Source: Thiocapsa marina 5811 (GTDB taxonomy: Bacteria > Pseudomonadota > Gammaproteobacteria > Chromatiales > Chromatiaceae). From it: 34,805 nt of DNA. Of this stretch, positions 8,598 through 16,637 are shown piece after piece (the stretch's first letter is position 1; each line of letters starts with the position of its first letter). The stretch spans positions 1 to 34,805 of the forward strand of contig NZ_AFWV01000023.1 in assembly GCF_000223985.1 (NCBI RefSeq), written 5' to 3'. The translations under genes and the position numbers were made by a program. The notes beneath the pieces are model-generated. The model had not been told where the DNA came from. It was given only the letters and a program-made list of their open reading frames with translations, and searched no databases.

Positions 8598-8603
8598 TAT
8601 AAT
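8598..8603 (+). promoter_or_regulatory. Candidate -10 box for the 8733-9452 gene pair
   Basis: A perfect TATAAT lies 130 bp upstream of the ATG at 8733 in otherwise GC-rich flanking sequence. At 17-bp spacing the -35 position reads TGCTGA, which is a poor match to TTGACA, so an activator or an extended element would be needed. No other hexamer nearby is as good. This is a motif match only. Confidence 0.3.
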
Positions 8604-8732
8604 CGGCCTCGCAGGTGCCGGGCAACCGAATGGACAACTGGAGATTTTATGCTCTGCTAAGCTATCGATCTCAACTTATTCAAACACTTGGTCCGTCCAA
8701 TATCTATTAGGCAACTCAGGAGATGTGGCTAC

Positions 8733-8930
8733 ATGGCGAAAATCTGTATCGAGATCGACGAAATCCCACATGGCCACGCCATGTCGTTCAAGAAAGGTTT
8801 GAGCGACGGAATCCTGGACATGTACGGGAAACAGCAAGATATTCACGCGACGAACAAAGCATCGTACCGAAAAGGCGTTGCTGCCGGTACTCAGCTAAAG
8901 GAACAGATCGCAAGTTTGGTTAAGAAGTAG
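8733..8930 (+). CDS. Hypothetical 65-aa protein
   Basis: ATG 8733 has an AGGAG about 10 nt upstream (8718-8722), a better start than the 5' GTG at 8688. The small, soluble product begins MAKICIEIDEIPHGHAMSFK and ends SYRKGVAAGTQLKEQIASLV with a lysine-rich tail. There is no signal peptide, membrane span or cysteine motif. A 45-bp gap with its own GGAG separates it from the next gene, so the two are probably co-transcribed. The family is not recognised. The base composition is much less GC-rich than the transfer operon, in line with separate acquisition. Confidence 0.7.
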   Translation: MAKICIEIDEIPHGHAMSFKKGLSDGILDMYGKQQDIHATNKASYRKGVAAGTQLKEQIASLVKK

Positions 8931-8975
8931 GATTTTTCCTATCCCTGAAGTTGTTGCATTACACCGGAGAATTAC

Positions 8976-9452
8976 ATGTTTAACAAGACAATCTCTGATT
9001 TGGACCTTGAGCCGATCATCGTGAAAATACTGGATCCAGAGGAAGGCATAGGCTGGGATGTCGAGTTCTCTAAGAGGGTAGCAAAGGAATACAGAAAGTA
9101 CCTCACGCTATGCCTGGAGAATCCTGACCGACCGGTTGTCCCGTCCGGAAGCGTGGATGACTTCTGGCACTTCCACATTCTCGACACATTGAAATATCAT
9201 GAAGATTGTGAGGCAATATTTGGTTTCTATTTGCATCACTTCCCCTACTTCGGAATGCGGGGCCCCGAAGACGAAGCAAATCTCAAGGAAGCCTGGACAT
9301 CCAGTTTAGGTTTGTACCAATCCCGGTTTGGATCCCCGCCTACTGACATCTGGAATGAAAGTAAGCGCTGCCCGAACTGTGGCCGTCGCTGTCGTGCAGC
9401 GGATAAGTTCTTTTCCTCGGAACGCCCACGACTTCCGATAGAGCTCCGGTAA
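8976..9452 (+). CDS. WHxH/CxxC protein resembling the glycine-rich domain-containing (DUF1399-like) family
   Basis: The product has 158 residues; ATG 8976 has GGAG at 8966-8969. The core VDDFWHFHILDTLKYHEDCE followed by FGFYLHHFPYFG resembles the conserved histidine/tryptophan motif (W-H-x-H-x-L, Y-x-x-D-C, H-x-P) of the GRDP/DUF1399 family known from plants, fungi and bacteria. Its biochemical activity is not established. A C-terminal CPNCGRRC suggests a zinc ribbon or metal site. The glycine-rich tail of the eukaryotic members is absent, so this is the minimal domain. It is paired with the 65-aa gene upstream and sits before the large helicase, so a shared role is possible but unproven. The family call is from memory of the motif. 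Confidence 0.65.
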   Translation: MFNKTISDLDLEPIIVKILDPEEGIGWDVEFSKRVAKEYRKYLTLCLENPDRPVVPSGSVDDFWHFHILDTLKYHEDCEAIFGFYLHHFPYFGMRGPEDEANLKEAWTSSLGLYQSRFGSPPTDIWNESKRCPNCGRRCRAADKFFSSERPRLPIELR

Positions 9453-9470
9453 GGTTCATCTTGCCGGAGC
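9443..9470. repeat. Strong hairpin overlapping the stop codon at 9450
   Basis: GCTCCGGTAAG (9443-9453) and CTTGCCGGAGC (9460-9470) pair over 11 bp with a single G-T wobble and a 6-nt loop. The stem includes the TAA of the preceding gene. No T-run follows, so it is not a classic intrinsic terminator. It could stabilise the upstream transcript 3' end or hinder readthrough into the helicase. Confidence 0.5.
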
Positions 9471-9588
9471 ATCGGCTCGGCCGCGACCGTCGCTGCAGGT
9501 CTGTGCTGCGCTCCGGCGCGGAAAGGGAAGAAACTCGGGCCTTATCGTTATACGCGAGATGGTGCTGCAACAATCAGGGGATGAAGGG

Positions 9589-12500
9589 ATGGCTACTTTC
9601 TATGTTTACATCACCGATCAGTGCAAGGATGACGCTGCTAGACACAGTGTCACTAAGGATATTGAGAGGCTTGCGGAAAAGATAGAAGAGGAACAGAGCG
9701 ATCGCGGCCTAGACCATTACCCCCCACCTTATCGAAAAAAGGTCATGGGGAGACCAGGGCGATTAGTCATAGAGGAGCATCGTGTCGAGGATGATACCGT
9801 TTTGTGCTTCGCTCGGTATTTCACACGTGGCAGTTCCGAATATGAGGCATTCTATAATAATACGGAAAGTTACTATGAACGTAATAACGTGCCACATGCC
9901 GAGATTGACGTCTTTCTCAAAGAGCGAAAGAAAACGCCTATCAAGAAGAAGCCACCTCTAACAGAAGCCGATCTAGCCTACCTCCAGTCCAGCAAGGCAC
10001 ATCATTACACCGATGATGGAGCGTTTCTCGAGAGCTACGATTGGTTCGATCGCATTTCTAAGGGGTGGGCAAAGGATTATTTATCTCGGTATTACGACCT
10101 GATTTGTCAAATTGAAAACAGCCTACCCTCAGGAATAGACAAGATTGTCCATGAAAAAAATAGCGACATCCAGATTCTTTTTCGGTGCTATCCCGAGCAT
10201 AAACGTGTCTTTCTGGTCGCCCCTATTGATTGTCGGAACGAGGGCGACGAACAAGAATTGCGCGAAAAATATTCAGATTTACTGACGGGTAGTTCGACGG
10301 AGATGGAGGTTCTTGTCCGCCGCAGCCGAAGAGCCTACCCAACAATCATAACCTATGACGAAAACATCTGGATTTTGGTCGAGAAGAGCGTCGAGGCAAA
10401 CTTGGCTCTATCACCTGAAGAGGAGTCCATTCTTGAGTCTTTAATGTACCCAACGAACGACGGCGCAAAATATCCTTTATTCATCAACGGGCGACCAGGT
10501 AGTGGAAAATCGACCATCCTCCAGTATTTATTCGCCGATCACCTTGCCCGATTTATTGAACTTAATCAGGGAGCAAAAGCTAACCAGGCCCCACTTTATC
10601 TCACTTATAGCACGCCGTTGCTGGAACAAGCGCGTGCTGCGGTTGATAATATCCTGACTTGTGGCGCGCGCAATATTGAAGATGGAAACGTGCTAACCAC
10701 CAGTGCTGAACTGGAAGAGATCCTTCAAACATGTTTCCGAAATTTTCGTGAGTTCCTCCGTTCGCTGCTACCACCTGACATCAAGGAAGAGTTTGCGCAT
10801 GCCAGCTACATAGACTTCGGCAGGTTCAGAAAGCTTTGGGATGAAAAGCGCAGCAAACACCCAGTTAAGGAAGTGCGGAGCATTGGTGCCGAACTCGGCT
10901 GGCATGCGGTGCGAACATTTATCAAGGGTATGCAACATGAGTCAGGTTCGGTGATAGATCCCGATTACTATCAAATTGAGCTTGCACGCGATGTAAAGTC
11001 CATCTCCGATCAGACTTTCGAGAGAATATACGAACATGTCTGGGAAACGTGGTATGAGCCTCTTTGCAGAGAGCATGGCTATTGGGATGATCAAGATCTG
11101 GCACGAGCCGTACTCACCCATGCGGGCGATAAATTGTCCCATTATCCAGCAGTATTCTGCGACGAAGCCCAAGACTTTACAACGATAGAGCTTGAGCTGA
11201 TTCAGCAGCTTTCTATCTACTCAGAGCGGGAGGTTCCCAGTTATTTGGTGAAACATGTACCCTTTGCATTTGCGGGAGACCCATTTCAAACCCTTAACCC
11301 AACTGGTTTTAACTGGAACGCGATGCAATCAAGTTTCCATGACAACATTGTTCAGCAACTTGATCCCAACGGTGCTGCGAAACTGGAATTCAATTTCCAA
11401 GAGTTGGCCTTTAACTATCGCTCGTCGGAGCACATCGTCAAACTCGCCAACCTTGTACAACTGTTACGAGCTGTATTGCTGCGCCTTAAAGGGTTGCGAC
11501 CCCAGAAAAGCTGGACACTCAAGGCTACAGTGAGCCCCGTTTGGTTCCGAAGGGATGATGTCAGTTGCCAAGCGACCCTGCGTGAGCAGGAAGAGTTAGT
11601 CATTATCGTCCCGTGCCAAGAAAACGGCGAGTTCGAGTATGTCGAAAACGACCGGTTTCTCAAATCGATGGCAGTCCAGAATGGGGAGATTACAAGAAAC
11701 ATATTGAGTCCGGCCCGAGCAAAAGGTCTGGAATATGACCGTGTGCTACTCTACGGATTCGGGGATGACGCGGTCCAACGTTTACCGAGCCTACTTGATC
11801 ACATTGATAACCCCAACAAAGATGCACCGGCAATCGAGCGACGGCTGGCATGGGAGTACTTTTTAAATCAGTTTTACGTGGCTATTACTCGCGCTCGAAA
11901 GCGTCTGTTTGTTGTCGACTCTGGTGATGCGCTGGGCCGTTTTTGGGCGTTCACGGAAGCGAACAACCAAAAAGAGTTGCTTGACCTCTATGACCACTCC
12001 GATGACTGGAGCTCTGAGGAGCTAGGTGGCCTGATGAAGGGCGATAGCTTAAGTTGGTCCGACGACAGAGACGACCCGCTGGTGCTGGCTCGTCAATGGC
12101 AGGAGCAAGGCCGTGCACAACGAGATCCATACCTGCTACTGCTCGCCAAAGGAAACTTCGAACGCGCGGGCCGGCCAGAAGAGGCACGCCTTTGCGAAGC
12201 TGAGCAGTACGAATTCGAGGGGGAATTCGACAAGGCGGCTAAGCTCTATACTACGCTTAAGCAATCAGACAACGCATGTCGGTGTTATTGGGCGAATAAA
12301 GACACAACGTCGGTCATGCGCATGGTCGAGGAGTTCGCTGAGGTCGCGGCTGATCCTCGATTTATCGCTGCAAGCGCCATCAACCGGGATCGGAACACTG
12401 CCCGCCAGATCGATACGGTCTTGACTGCGCTTCAACAGGTAACGCCTACCCCTTTCCCGGACATGCCCGGCGAAATTGATGCATGGCGGTGGTTCTTCAC

Positions 12501-14028
12501 CCGAATTGCGAGCAAAACTGGGGATGCAATCGAAGCATCCGACCGTGAAAAGGAGGTTTGGAGACCCTATATTGATCGCCTAATAAATACGATCACACGA
12601 TTCGAGCTTCCCCTTAGCACCTATCCGGAAATAGCAAAACTGCTTTTCCTTACGGGAGACCGAGAGTCTGCGCTCAATTACTGGAACACTCACTGTCTAG
12701 ATCAAAAACCAGATCCCGAGCGCGACAAGTGGCTTGTTAGGGCGCGGGCAGAGACTGAGCCTTATCCCGCGAATATCCGCTCTTTCCACGAACTTGGAGA
12801 CCATAATGCGGCTATCGATCAATGGGTAGGAACTGGCAGAGCTATTGATAACGATACCCCGGTAAAGCTGCTGCTTGATTGCGCGATATCAATCGGTGAT
12901 ATCGCGGCGATTCGAGCATTGTTCCCCGCAAATAACGATCTCGCACAAGTGTCAGCAGCGCTCAGTCGCATCGATGAAAAAGCCATCCGCTCTTTGGTCG
13001 GCGCATTGCCTGTTGCCATTTCTCATTCGCTTGAGTCTCATGGTGATTGGGGGCAACTCATTGCTTTTGTTTCGAATCAATCAACTCCGGATCGAAATTT
13101 GAATTCAATGATTAAGGAGTCGGGCATAGAGTGGCCGGCGGGAGTATTGGAGGCATCTGCGGTTCGAGCAATGGCACGCTCTGAGCGGCTCGTGCGGGCT
13201 GTGTCTAAGGTCCAAAAGGAAGTCTCAAGTTTCCTAAAGCAACATCTTGTTATTGACAAGGATGCAGTTCGTGATAAGCAAGGATCCGTCAAGTCGATAC
13301 TCAAGTTGGTGGATATTGCAGAGGCTGGAGCAGCGTTTGAGCGAGCGTTCCGTTTAACTTATGCGCTGGAGTTCTATGAGCAGTTCTTCGTAAAGAGTTT
13401 TCTCGCCTATCGGGTATTGCAACCTACCGCCGATCAAGCCGAGTTCGCGAAACGACGTTGGATTTTGTGCAAACGCCGATTGGCTAGAATGCAAGAAGGC
13501 AGTGGGAAAGAGAAGCACGATGCCGAAGCTAGAGAGTTGGAGCGTGAGTGGAATATTTCTGTCGATCAGGAGCCAGAGTATCCGGCGCTTGCGCCAATAA
13601 GCGAGCTGGAGGTTTTGGTTGTTGGGACGCCCTCAGATACCAACAGCATTACTTCTGATAACGAGAAACAAATTGCGATCGTGTCGCCTATAGAATCCAA
13701 GGCATCAGACAAGCAGCAGATTTCGGCAACGACCACGCTTAAATTGGGAAATCATGAACTGGCCGCGAAAGTTCTGACCCGAAAAAAGCGGATTATTCTT
13801 ACAGATGTAGAAACAGAAGACCAAGTGACATGTGGCCCAACCATTGTCGCCAGTGACGATTTAAAGATCGGCAGTGTTAAGGACACCGAACGCAGTCATA
13901 CATGGCAGGTCACAGATTGGGGAATCCAGTGTGAAATTGAAACTATGGATGACCGATCGGTGATTCGCTTTTGTTTTTCCGACGGCGACCCAATACTCGG
14001 GTTTGAATTTATTTCAGAGTGGAAATGA
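9589..14028 (+). CDS. Large UvrD-like SF1 helicase/ATPase with long repeat-like C-terminal half
   Basis: ATG 9589 is chosen because AGGGG lies 8 nt upstream; it gives 1479 residues. Residues 1-115 form a small basic alpha/beta domain (FYVYITDQCKDDAARH, then PYRKKVMGRPGRLVIEEHRV and VLCFARYF) whose pattern recalls a RelE/ParE-like fold. The SF1 motor follows: Walker A G301-RPGSGKST with Lys307, Walker B FCDEAQD (D525/E526), motif III GDPFQT (about 564), NYRSS, and motif VI VAITRARKR (about 763-772). Beyond residue 790 the protein is helical with TPR-like text (FEGEFDKAAKLYTTLKQSDNACRC), and it closes with a small beta-rich domain. The architecture recalls TRANK1-type and stand-alone defence helicases. 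No partner nuclease is adjacent, so it may be a single-gene system. Helicase identity is firm; the defence role is inferred. Confidence 0.88.
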   Translation: MATFYVYITDQCKDDAARHSVTKDIERLAEKIEEEQSDRGLDHYPPPYRKKVMGRPGRLVIEEHRVEDDTVLCFARYFTRGSSEYEAFYNNTESYYERNNVPHAEIDVFLKERKKTPIKKKPPLTEADLAYLQSSKAHHYTDDGAFLESYDWFDRISKGWAKDYLSRYYDLICQIENSLPSGIDKIVHEKNSDIQILFRCYPEHKRVFLVAPIDCRNEGDEQELREKYSDLLTGSSTEMEVLVRRSRRAYPTIITYDENIWILVEKSVEANLALSPEEESILESLMYPTNDGAKYPLFINGRPGSGKSTILQYLFADHLARFIELNQGAKANQAPLYLTYSTPLLEQARAAVDNILTCGARNIEDGNVLTTSAELEEILQTCFRNFREFLRSLLPPDIKEEFAHASYIDFGRFRKLWDEKRSKHPVKEVRSIGAELGWHAVRTFIKGMQHESGSVIDPDYYQIELARDVKSISDQTFERIYEHVWETWYEPLCREHGYWDDQDLARAVLTHAGDKLSHYPAVFCDEAQDFTTIELELIQQLSIYSEREVPSYLVKHVPFAFAGDPFQTLNPTGFNWNAMQSSFHDNIVQQLDPNGAAKLEFNFQELAFNYRSSEHIVKLANLVQLLRAVLLRLKGLRPQKSWTLKATVSPVWFRRDDVSCQATLREQEELVIIVPCQENGEFEYVENDRFLKSMAVQNGEITRNILSPARAKGLEYDRVLLYGFGDDAVQRLPSLLDHIDNPNKDAPAIERRLAWEYFLNQFYVAITRARKRLFVVDSGDALGRFWAFTEANNQKELLDLYDHSDDWSSEELGGLMKGDSLSWSDDRDDPLVLARQWQEQGRAQRDPYLLLLAKGNFERAGRPEEARLCEAEQYEFEGEFDKAAKLYTTLKQSDNACRCYWANKDTTSVMRMVEEFAEVAADPRFIAASAINRDRNTARQIDTVLTALQQVTPTPFPDMPGEIDAWRWFFTRIASKTGDAIEASDREKEVWRPYIDRLINTITRFELPLSTYPEIAKLLFLTGDRESALNYWNTHCLDQKPDPERDKWLVRARAETEPYPANIRSFHELGDHNAAIDQWVGTGRAIDNDTPVKLLLDCAISIGDIAAIRALFPANNDLAQVSAALSRIDEKAIRSLVGALPVAISHSLESHGDWGQLIAFVSNQSTPDRNLNSMIKESGIEWPAGVLEASAVRAMARSERLVRAVSKVQKEVSSFLKQHLVIDKDAVRDKQGSVKSILKLVDIAEAGAAFERAFRLTYALEFYEQFFVKSFLAYRVLQPTADQAEFAKRRWILCKRRLARMQEGSGKEKHDAEARELEREWNISVDQEPEYPALAPISELEVLVVGTPSDTNSITSDNEKQIAIVSPIESKASDKQQISATTTLKLGNHELAAKVLTRKKRIILTDVETEDQVTCGPTIVASDDLKIGSVKDTERSHTWQVTDWGIQCEIETMDDRSVIRFCFSDGDPILGFEFISEWK

Positions 14029-14150
14029 AGATCAGTTCATAGTCAAGTTTTCCGGTATGCTAGTGAATGACAACGAGATCCAGTCGATGCGCTATAGGCG
14101 CGCGCGGCTGATTTGCAGCGTTATGGCCGGCTCTGATGTCTCCTTCCGGT

Positions 14151-14189
14151 CGTAACCGGCCTATCTGGAGCGTGAGCGCCAGCGTCCGC
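14151..14189 (+). repeat. Dispersed intergenic repeat B, copy 1
   Basis: This 39-nt segment aligns without gaps to 24332-24370, same strand, with 31 of 39 positions identical by hand count. Shared blocks are TAAC, GGCCTA, CGTGA and CGCCAG. Both copies lie in non-coding DNA next to cargo genes. Function is unknown. Confidence 0.5.
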
Positions 14190-14233
14190 AAAGCACGTCG
14201 TCACGCGACAGGATAGGGTCGAGCGGCGGCATT

Positions 14234-14283
14234 ATGGCCGTCCAGAGTCTCTCACACGCTTGGCTGCGATAGTCCGCTCTGCG
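14234..14283 (+). repeat. Dispersed intergenic repeat A, copy 2
   Basis: This is the partner of 8352-8401 in opposite orientation, with 39 of 50 identical positions by hand count. Further right, both loci also share AACGGTCAC and a CTGGGTCGAGG motif at different spacing, so the homologous region may be longer but interrupted. The pair frames the block at 8.4-14.2 kb. Confidence 0.6.
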
Positions 14284-14524
14284 CGTTTTGCTGTCATTCG
14301 AATTGCCGGGGTCAGCGGTCGCTGGGCCCGAGCAACGGTCACTCGGTTCGGATATGGCGACAGCATGGAGGCATCCAGGACCAGACAACTGGGTCGAGGG
14401 CGCCCACGTCTGGCTATCTTCTATCACCAGACATGGCATTCTCTCTTGCCGCACGATGCCCTGCGATTGTCGAGATCCGATAAGAAGGCATTCAAATACA
14501 ATTCAACACCTGGATTGCAGGGAT

Positions 14525-15121
14525 ATGTTATCACCGGACGCCATCGAAGATCGCATTGCTCAGTTCAAACTTGATCTGACGAAATACTCTACCCTTAATA
14601 TGGCTAGGCGCCACATCATCTTTGGTGAATGCGCAACAATAAGCGCTGACGAATATTTCGATCTTAGATCCCGTATCGCCAAACTATACAGCGTTCATCC
14701 AAACGAAGTGATCGCCGTCGGTTCCGGAAAGTTGGGCTTTAGCATATCACCAAGAAAACGTTATAGACATTTCTCAAACGATTCAGACCTCGATGTTGTT
14801 ATCATTTCGGAGGAGCTTTTTGATAGGTGCTGGAGAGAACTCTTCAGATACGAGAATCAAGGTGGTTATTGGGAGAAGGCGCCTAAGCTCAAGGAATACC
14901 TTTTTCGTGGCTGGATCAGACCGGACATGATGCCGCCAGATGGTAATTTCGATTTTGGTAAGCGTTGGTGGGAGTTCTTTAATGGGCTTTCTGCGTCTCG
15001 AGATTATTCCATTTCGAGGATTAGGGGAGCCATCTACAAGAACTGGAGTTTTCTTGAGGCGTATCAATCCGTAGCAGTAGATCAATGTTCGAAGCATAGT
15101 GCGGTTGAGAGGGAAAAATGA
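14525..15121 (+). CDS. DNA polymerase beta-type nucleotidyltransferase fold protein
   Basis: The product has 198 residues from ATG 14525; longer 5' extensions of the frame do not look coding. The nucleotidyltransferase signature is clear: G66-S67-G68-K69-LGFSISP, then S87-D88-L89-D90-VVII, the GS...DxD metal and nucleotide site. The third acidic residue cannot be placed by eye. The C-terminal half is aromatic-rich (LFRGWIRPDMMP, GKRWWEFFNGLS) and could be a small helical partner domain. The fold transfers a nucleotide to RNA, protein, antibiotic or another nucleotide. The substrate here is unknown, and neither a MNT/HEPN antitoxin nor a CD-NTase can be claimed. The stop overlaps the ATG of the DUF262 gene by 4 bp, so the two are translated together and probably form one system. 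Confidence 0.82.
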   Translation: MLSPDAIEDRIAQFKLDLTKYSTLNMARRHIIFGECATISADEYFDLRSRIAKLYSVHPNEVIAVGSGKLGFSISPRKRYRHFSNDSDLDVVIISEELFDRCWRELFRYENQGGYWEKAPKLKEYLFRGWIRPDMMPPDGNFDFGKRWWEFFNGLSASRDYSISRIRGAIYKNWSFLEAYQSVAVDQCSKHSAVEREK

Positions 15122-16128
15122 AAACAAGCGCCACCAACAGACGGCTAAGGGTTCTGCTGACTGATATAAGAGAGGAAAAACTCATTCCCCGACCCGAATT
15201 TCAAAGGCGCCTTGTATGGACGAACAGGCACAAGGAATCGTTCATCCAAACAGTCTTATTGGGGTTGCCTTTCCCAGAAATATACATTGCCTCCGGAGAG
15301 GTTGATACAACTACAGGGGAGGGGAAAGAAATGTTAGTCGATGGTCAGCAGAGGATAACCACGCTTTCGCAATTTTTCACTGGCTCAGAAGATCTGAAAC
15401 TGAAGGAAATTGCTCCTTACGTCGATTTGCCTGTCGATGCGAAAAAATCATTCTTAGAATATGAGGTCGTAATCAGAGATCTTGGCTCGAAGAACATTGA
15501 AGAAATTAAAGACGTATTTCGAAGGATTAATTCTACCAAATACTCGCTCAACGCGATGGAAATTCATAATGCGAGATTTGATGGAGCGCTAAAGCAATTC
15601 GTAGATGAACTGTCAAGGAGCGCCTTCTTCGACAACAACCGCGTTTTTGGTACCACAGAAATACGTCGAATGGGTGATGTTACCTTCTGTCTCACAGTTG
15701 TCATAACCACTCTTGCGGGCTATTTTAACCGTGACTCTCTTTTCGAGGAGTTCCTGGAAAAGTACAATGATGAATTCGAGCATTCCGTTGACTTAAAAGA
15801 AGAGCTGCAGTCCGTGTTCGATCTGATCGAACACGCGCGCTTGGGCCCAAACTCCCGAGCTTGGAGAAAGGCAGACCTCTTGACGTTAATTGTTGAGTTA
15901 TACCATTTCACAGTCCGCAGATCGCACGCAATTTCACCTGAACAGTTGAAAGCTTGCTTAGAGAGCTTCTACCAGGATGTGGGCAAAGCTGCTGAAGGAG
16001 ACACTGAAGATGCAGATGCGGCGTCGTATCACAAAGCGACATTGCAAGCGACCGCCGATAAATCGAGCAGAGTGCGGCGGGGGGAAGCATTGCAAGCGCA
16101 GTTTAATAAGCTTCTAGCAATTGACTGA
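15118..16128 (+). CDS. DUF262 (GmrS/ParB-like NTPase) protein
   Basis: The product has 336 residues from ATG 15118 (ATGA overlap with the previous gene). The DUF262 signature is complete: R25-PEFQRRLVW, then D75-GQQRITTL, the nucleotide-binding loop shared with the ParB/sulfiredoxin-like fold, then VFRRINSTKYSLNAMEIHNA. In GmrSD-type restriction enzymes this domain binds and hydrolyses NTP to drive a DUF1524 HNH nuclease. No HNH motif is visible here, and the C-terminus ends in a helical stretch, so this is a DUF262-only protein. The effector activity, if there is one, must come from the nucleotidyltransferase partner or an unseen protein. Family confidence is high; function in defence is inference. 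Confidence 0.9.
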   Translation: MKTSATNRRLRVLLTDIREEKLIPRPEFQRRLVWTNRHKESFIQTVLLGLPFPEIYIASGEVDTTTGEGKEMLVDGQQRITTLSQFFTGSEDLKLKEIAPYVDLPVDAKKSFLEYEVVIRDLGSKNIEEIKDVFRRINSTKYSLNAMEIHNARFDGALKQFVDELSRSAFFDNNRVFGTTEIRRMGDVTFCLTVVITTLAGYFNRDSLFEEFLEKYNDEFEHSVDLKEELQSVFDLIEHARLGPNSRAWRKADLLTLIVELYHFTVRRSHAISPEQLKACLESFYQDVGKAAEGDTEDADAASYHKATLQATADKSSRVRRGEALQAQFNKLLAID

Positions 16129-16637
16129 ATGCTGGGATAACCGACAAGTTGGAGCTCGTCTTCGACGTTCCGTTGCCAAGACCGTCAACGACCTGAAATG
16201 GCTCCGAAGCGACATATCGGGAGGGTTACCATCAGCGTCTGCAATGCGCGTGTTCCCGCCGCCGCCCCGAACGGCCGGCAGCGGCTTCGGACGCATTGGA
16301 GACGCAGGTAGGCTACGCTGACAGTGCCTCTCCTCAGCAAAAAAGCGGACTGCTACGCCGCCGATTCTGGATCCGTTGCGCGCTTTGAGGTTGCAGGGTG
16401 CGGCTGACCCCGAAGGGCACCCCCGAGCGTGGACGTCTCAGAAAAGGTCCGTTTCGGAACGGTATCGGGATGTTGTCAGGAGTTGGGTGTTGCGGAATGG
16501 CATCTCGGTTGTTTAGCGTTAGGAAAAAAGAATGGGGGAAGGGTCGGACTGACGTGCGCCTTGGCCAGACCGTCAAACCTCTCGCGATGATAGCCGAATC
16601 GCCTTCGGCCTCGCTAATGATGTAACGCTAAGGTGCA
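16129..16637. other. Intergenic region between convergent operons
   Basis: The DUF262 gene ends at 16128 (+) and the Hsp90-like gene ends at 16638 (-), so this 509-bp gap should hold terminators. GCCGAA/TTCGGC (16593-16609, 5-nt loop) is a short hairpin without a T-run. TTAGCGTTA (16513-16521) and TAACGCTAA (16623-16631) are a perfect 9-bp inverted pair about 100 bp apart. No coding sequence is convincing on either strand. Confidence 0.5.

Larger units (their letters stand above)
8282..8732. other. Intergenic junction between transfer operon and cargo
   Basis: No convincing gene is visible here. GC content falls steadily to the right of about 8500. The stretch holds one copy of the dispersed 50-bp repeat (8352-8401) and a perfect TATAAT at 8598-8603. 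I see no stem-loop terminator with a T-run, no tRNA, and no recognisable attachment site, although this is where the element backbone ends and cargo begins. Confidence 0.6.
14029..14524. other. Intergenic region with dispersed repeats, no gene seen
   Basis: Open frames here lack coding character. The region is more GC-rich than its neighbours and contains two dispersed repeats, 14151-14189 and 14234-14283. A TACAAT at 14497-14502, 22 bp before the nucleotidyltransferase ATG, is a possible -10 box without a clear -35. No terminator with a T-run follows the helicase stop at 14028. Confidence 0.55.

Noticed and set aside
14288-14524. N-terminal extension of the nucleotidyltransferase gene
   Set aside because: The extra 79 codons have no coding character and overlap the dispersed-repeat DNA; ATG 14525 gives a well-formed protein.
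16401-16425. GGCTGACCCCG-AGGGC similarity between 16.4 kb and the palindrome near 34.63 kb
   Set aside because: The match is short and GC-rich, and could be chance or a common REP-like motif; one arm only, with no hairpin at 16.4 kb.
16398-16625. Plus-strand small frame in the convergent gap
   Set aside because: Arg/Gly-rich with no conserved pattern, between two gene 3' ends; treated as non-coding.
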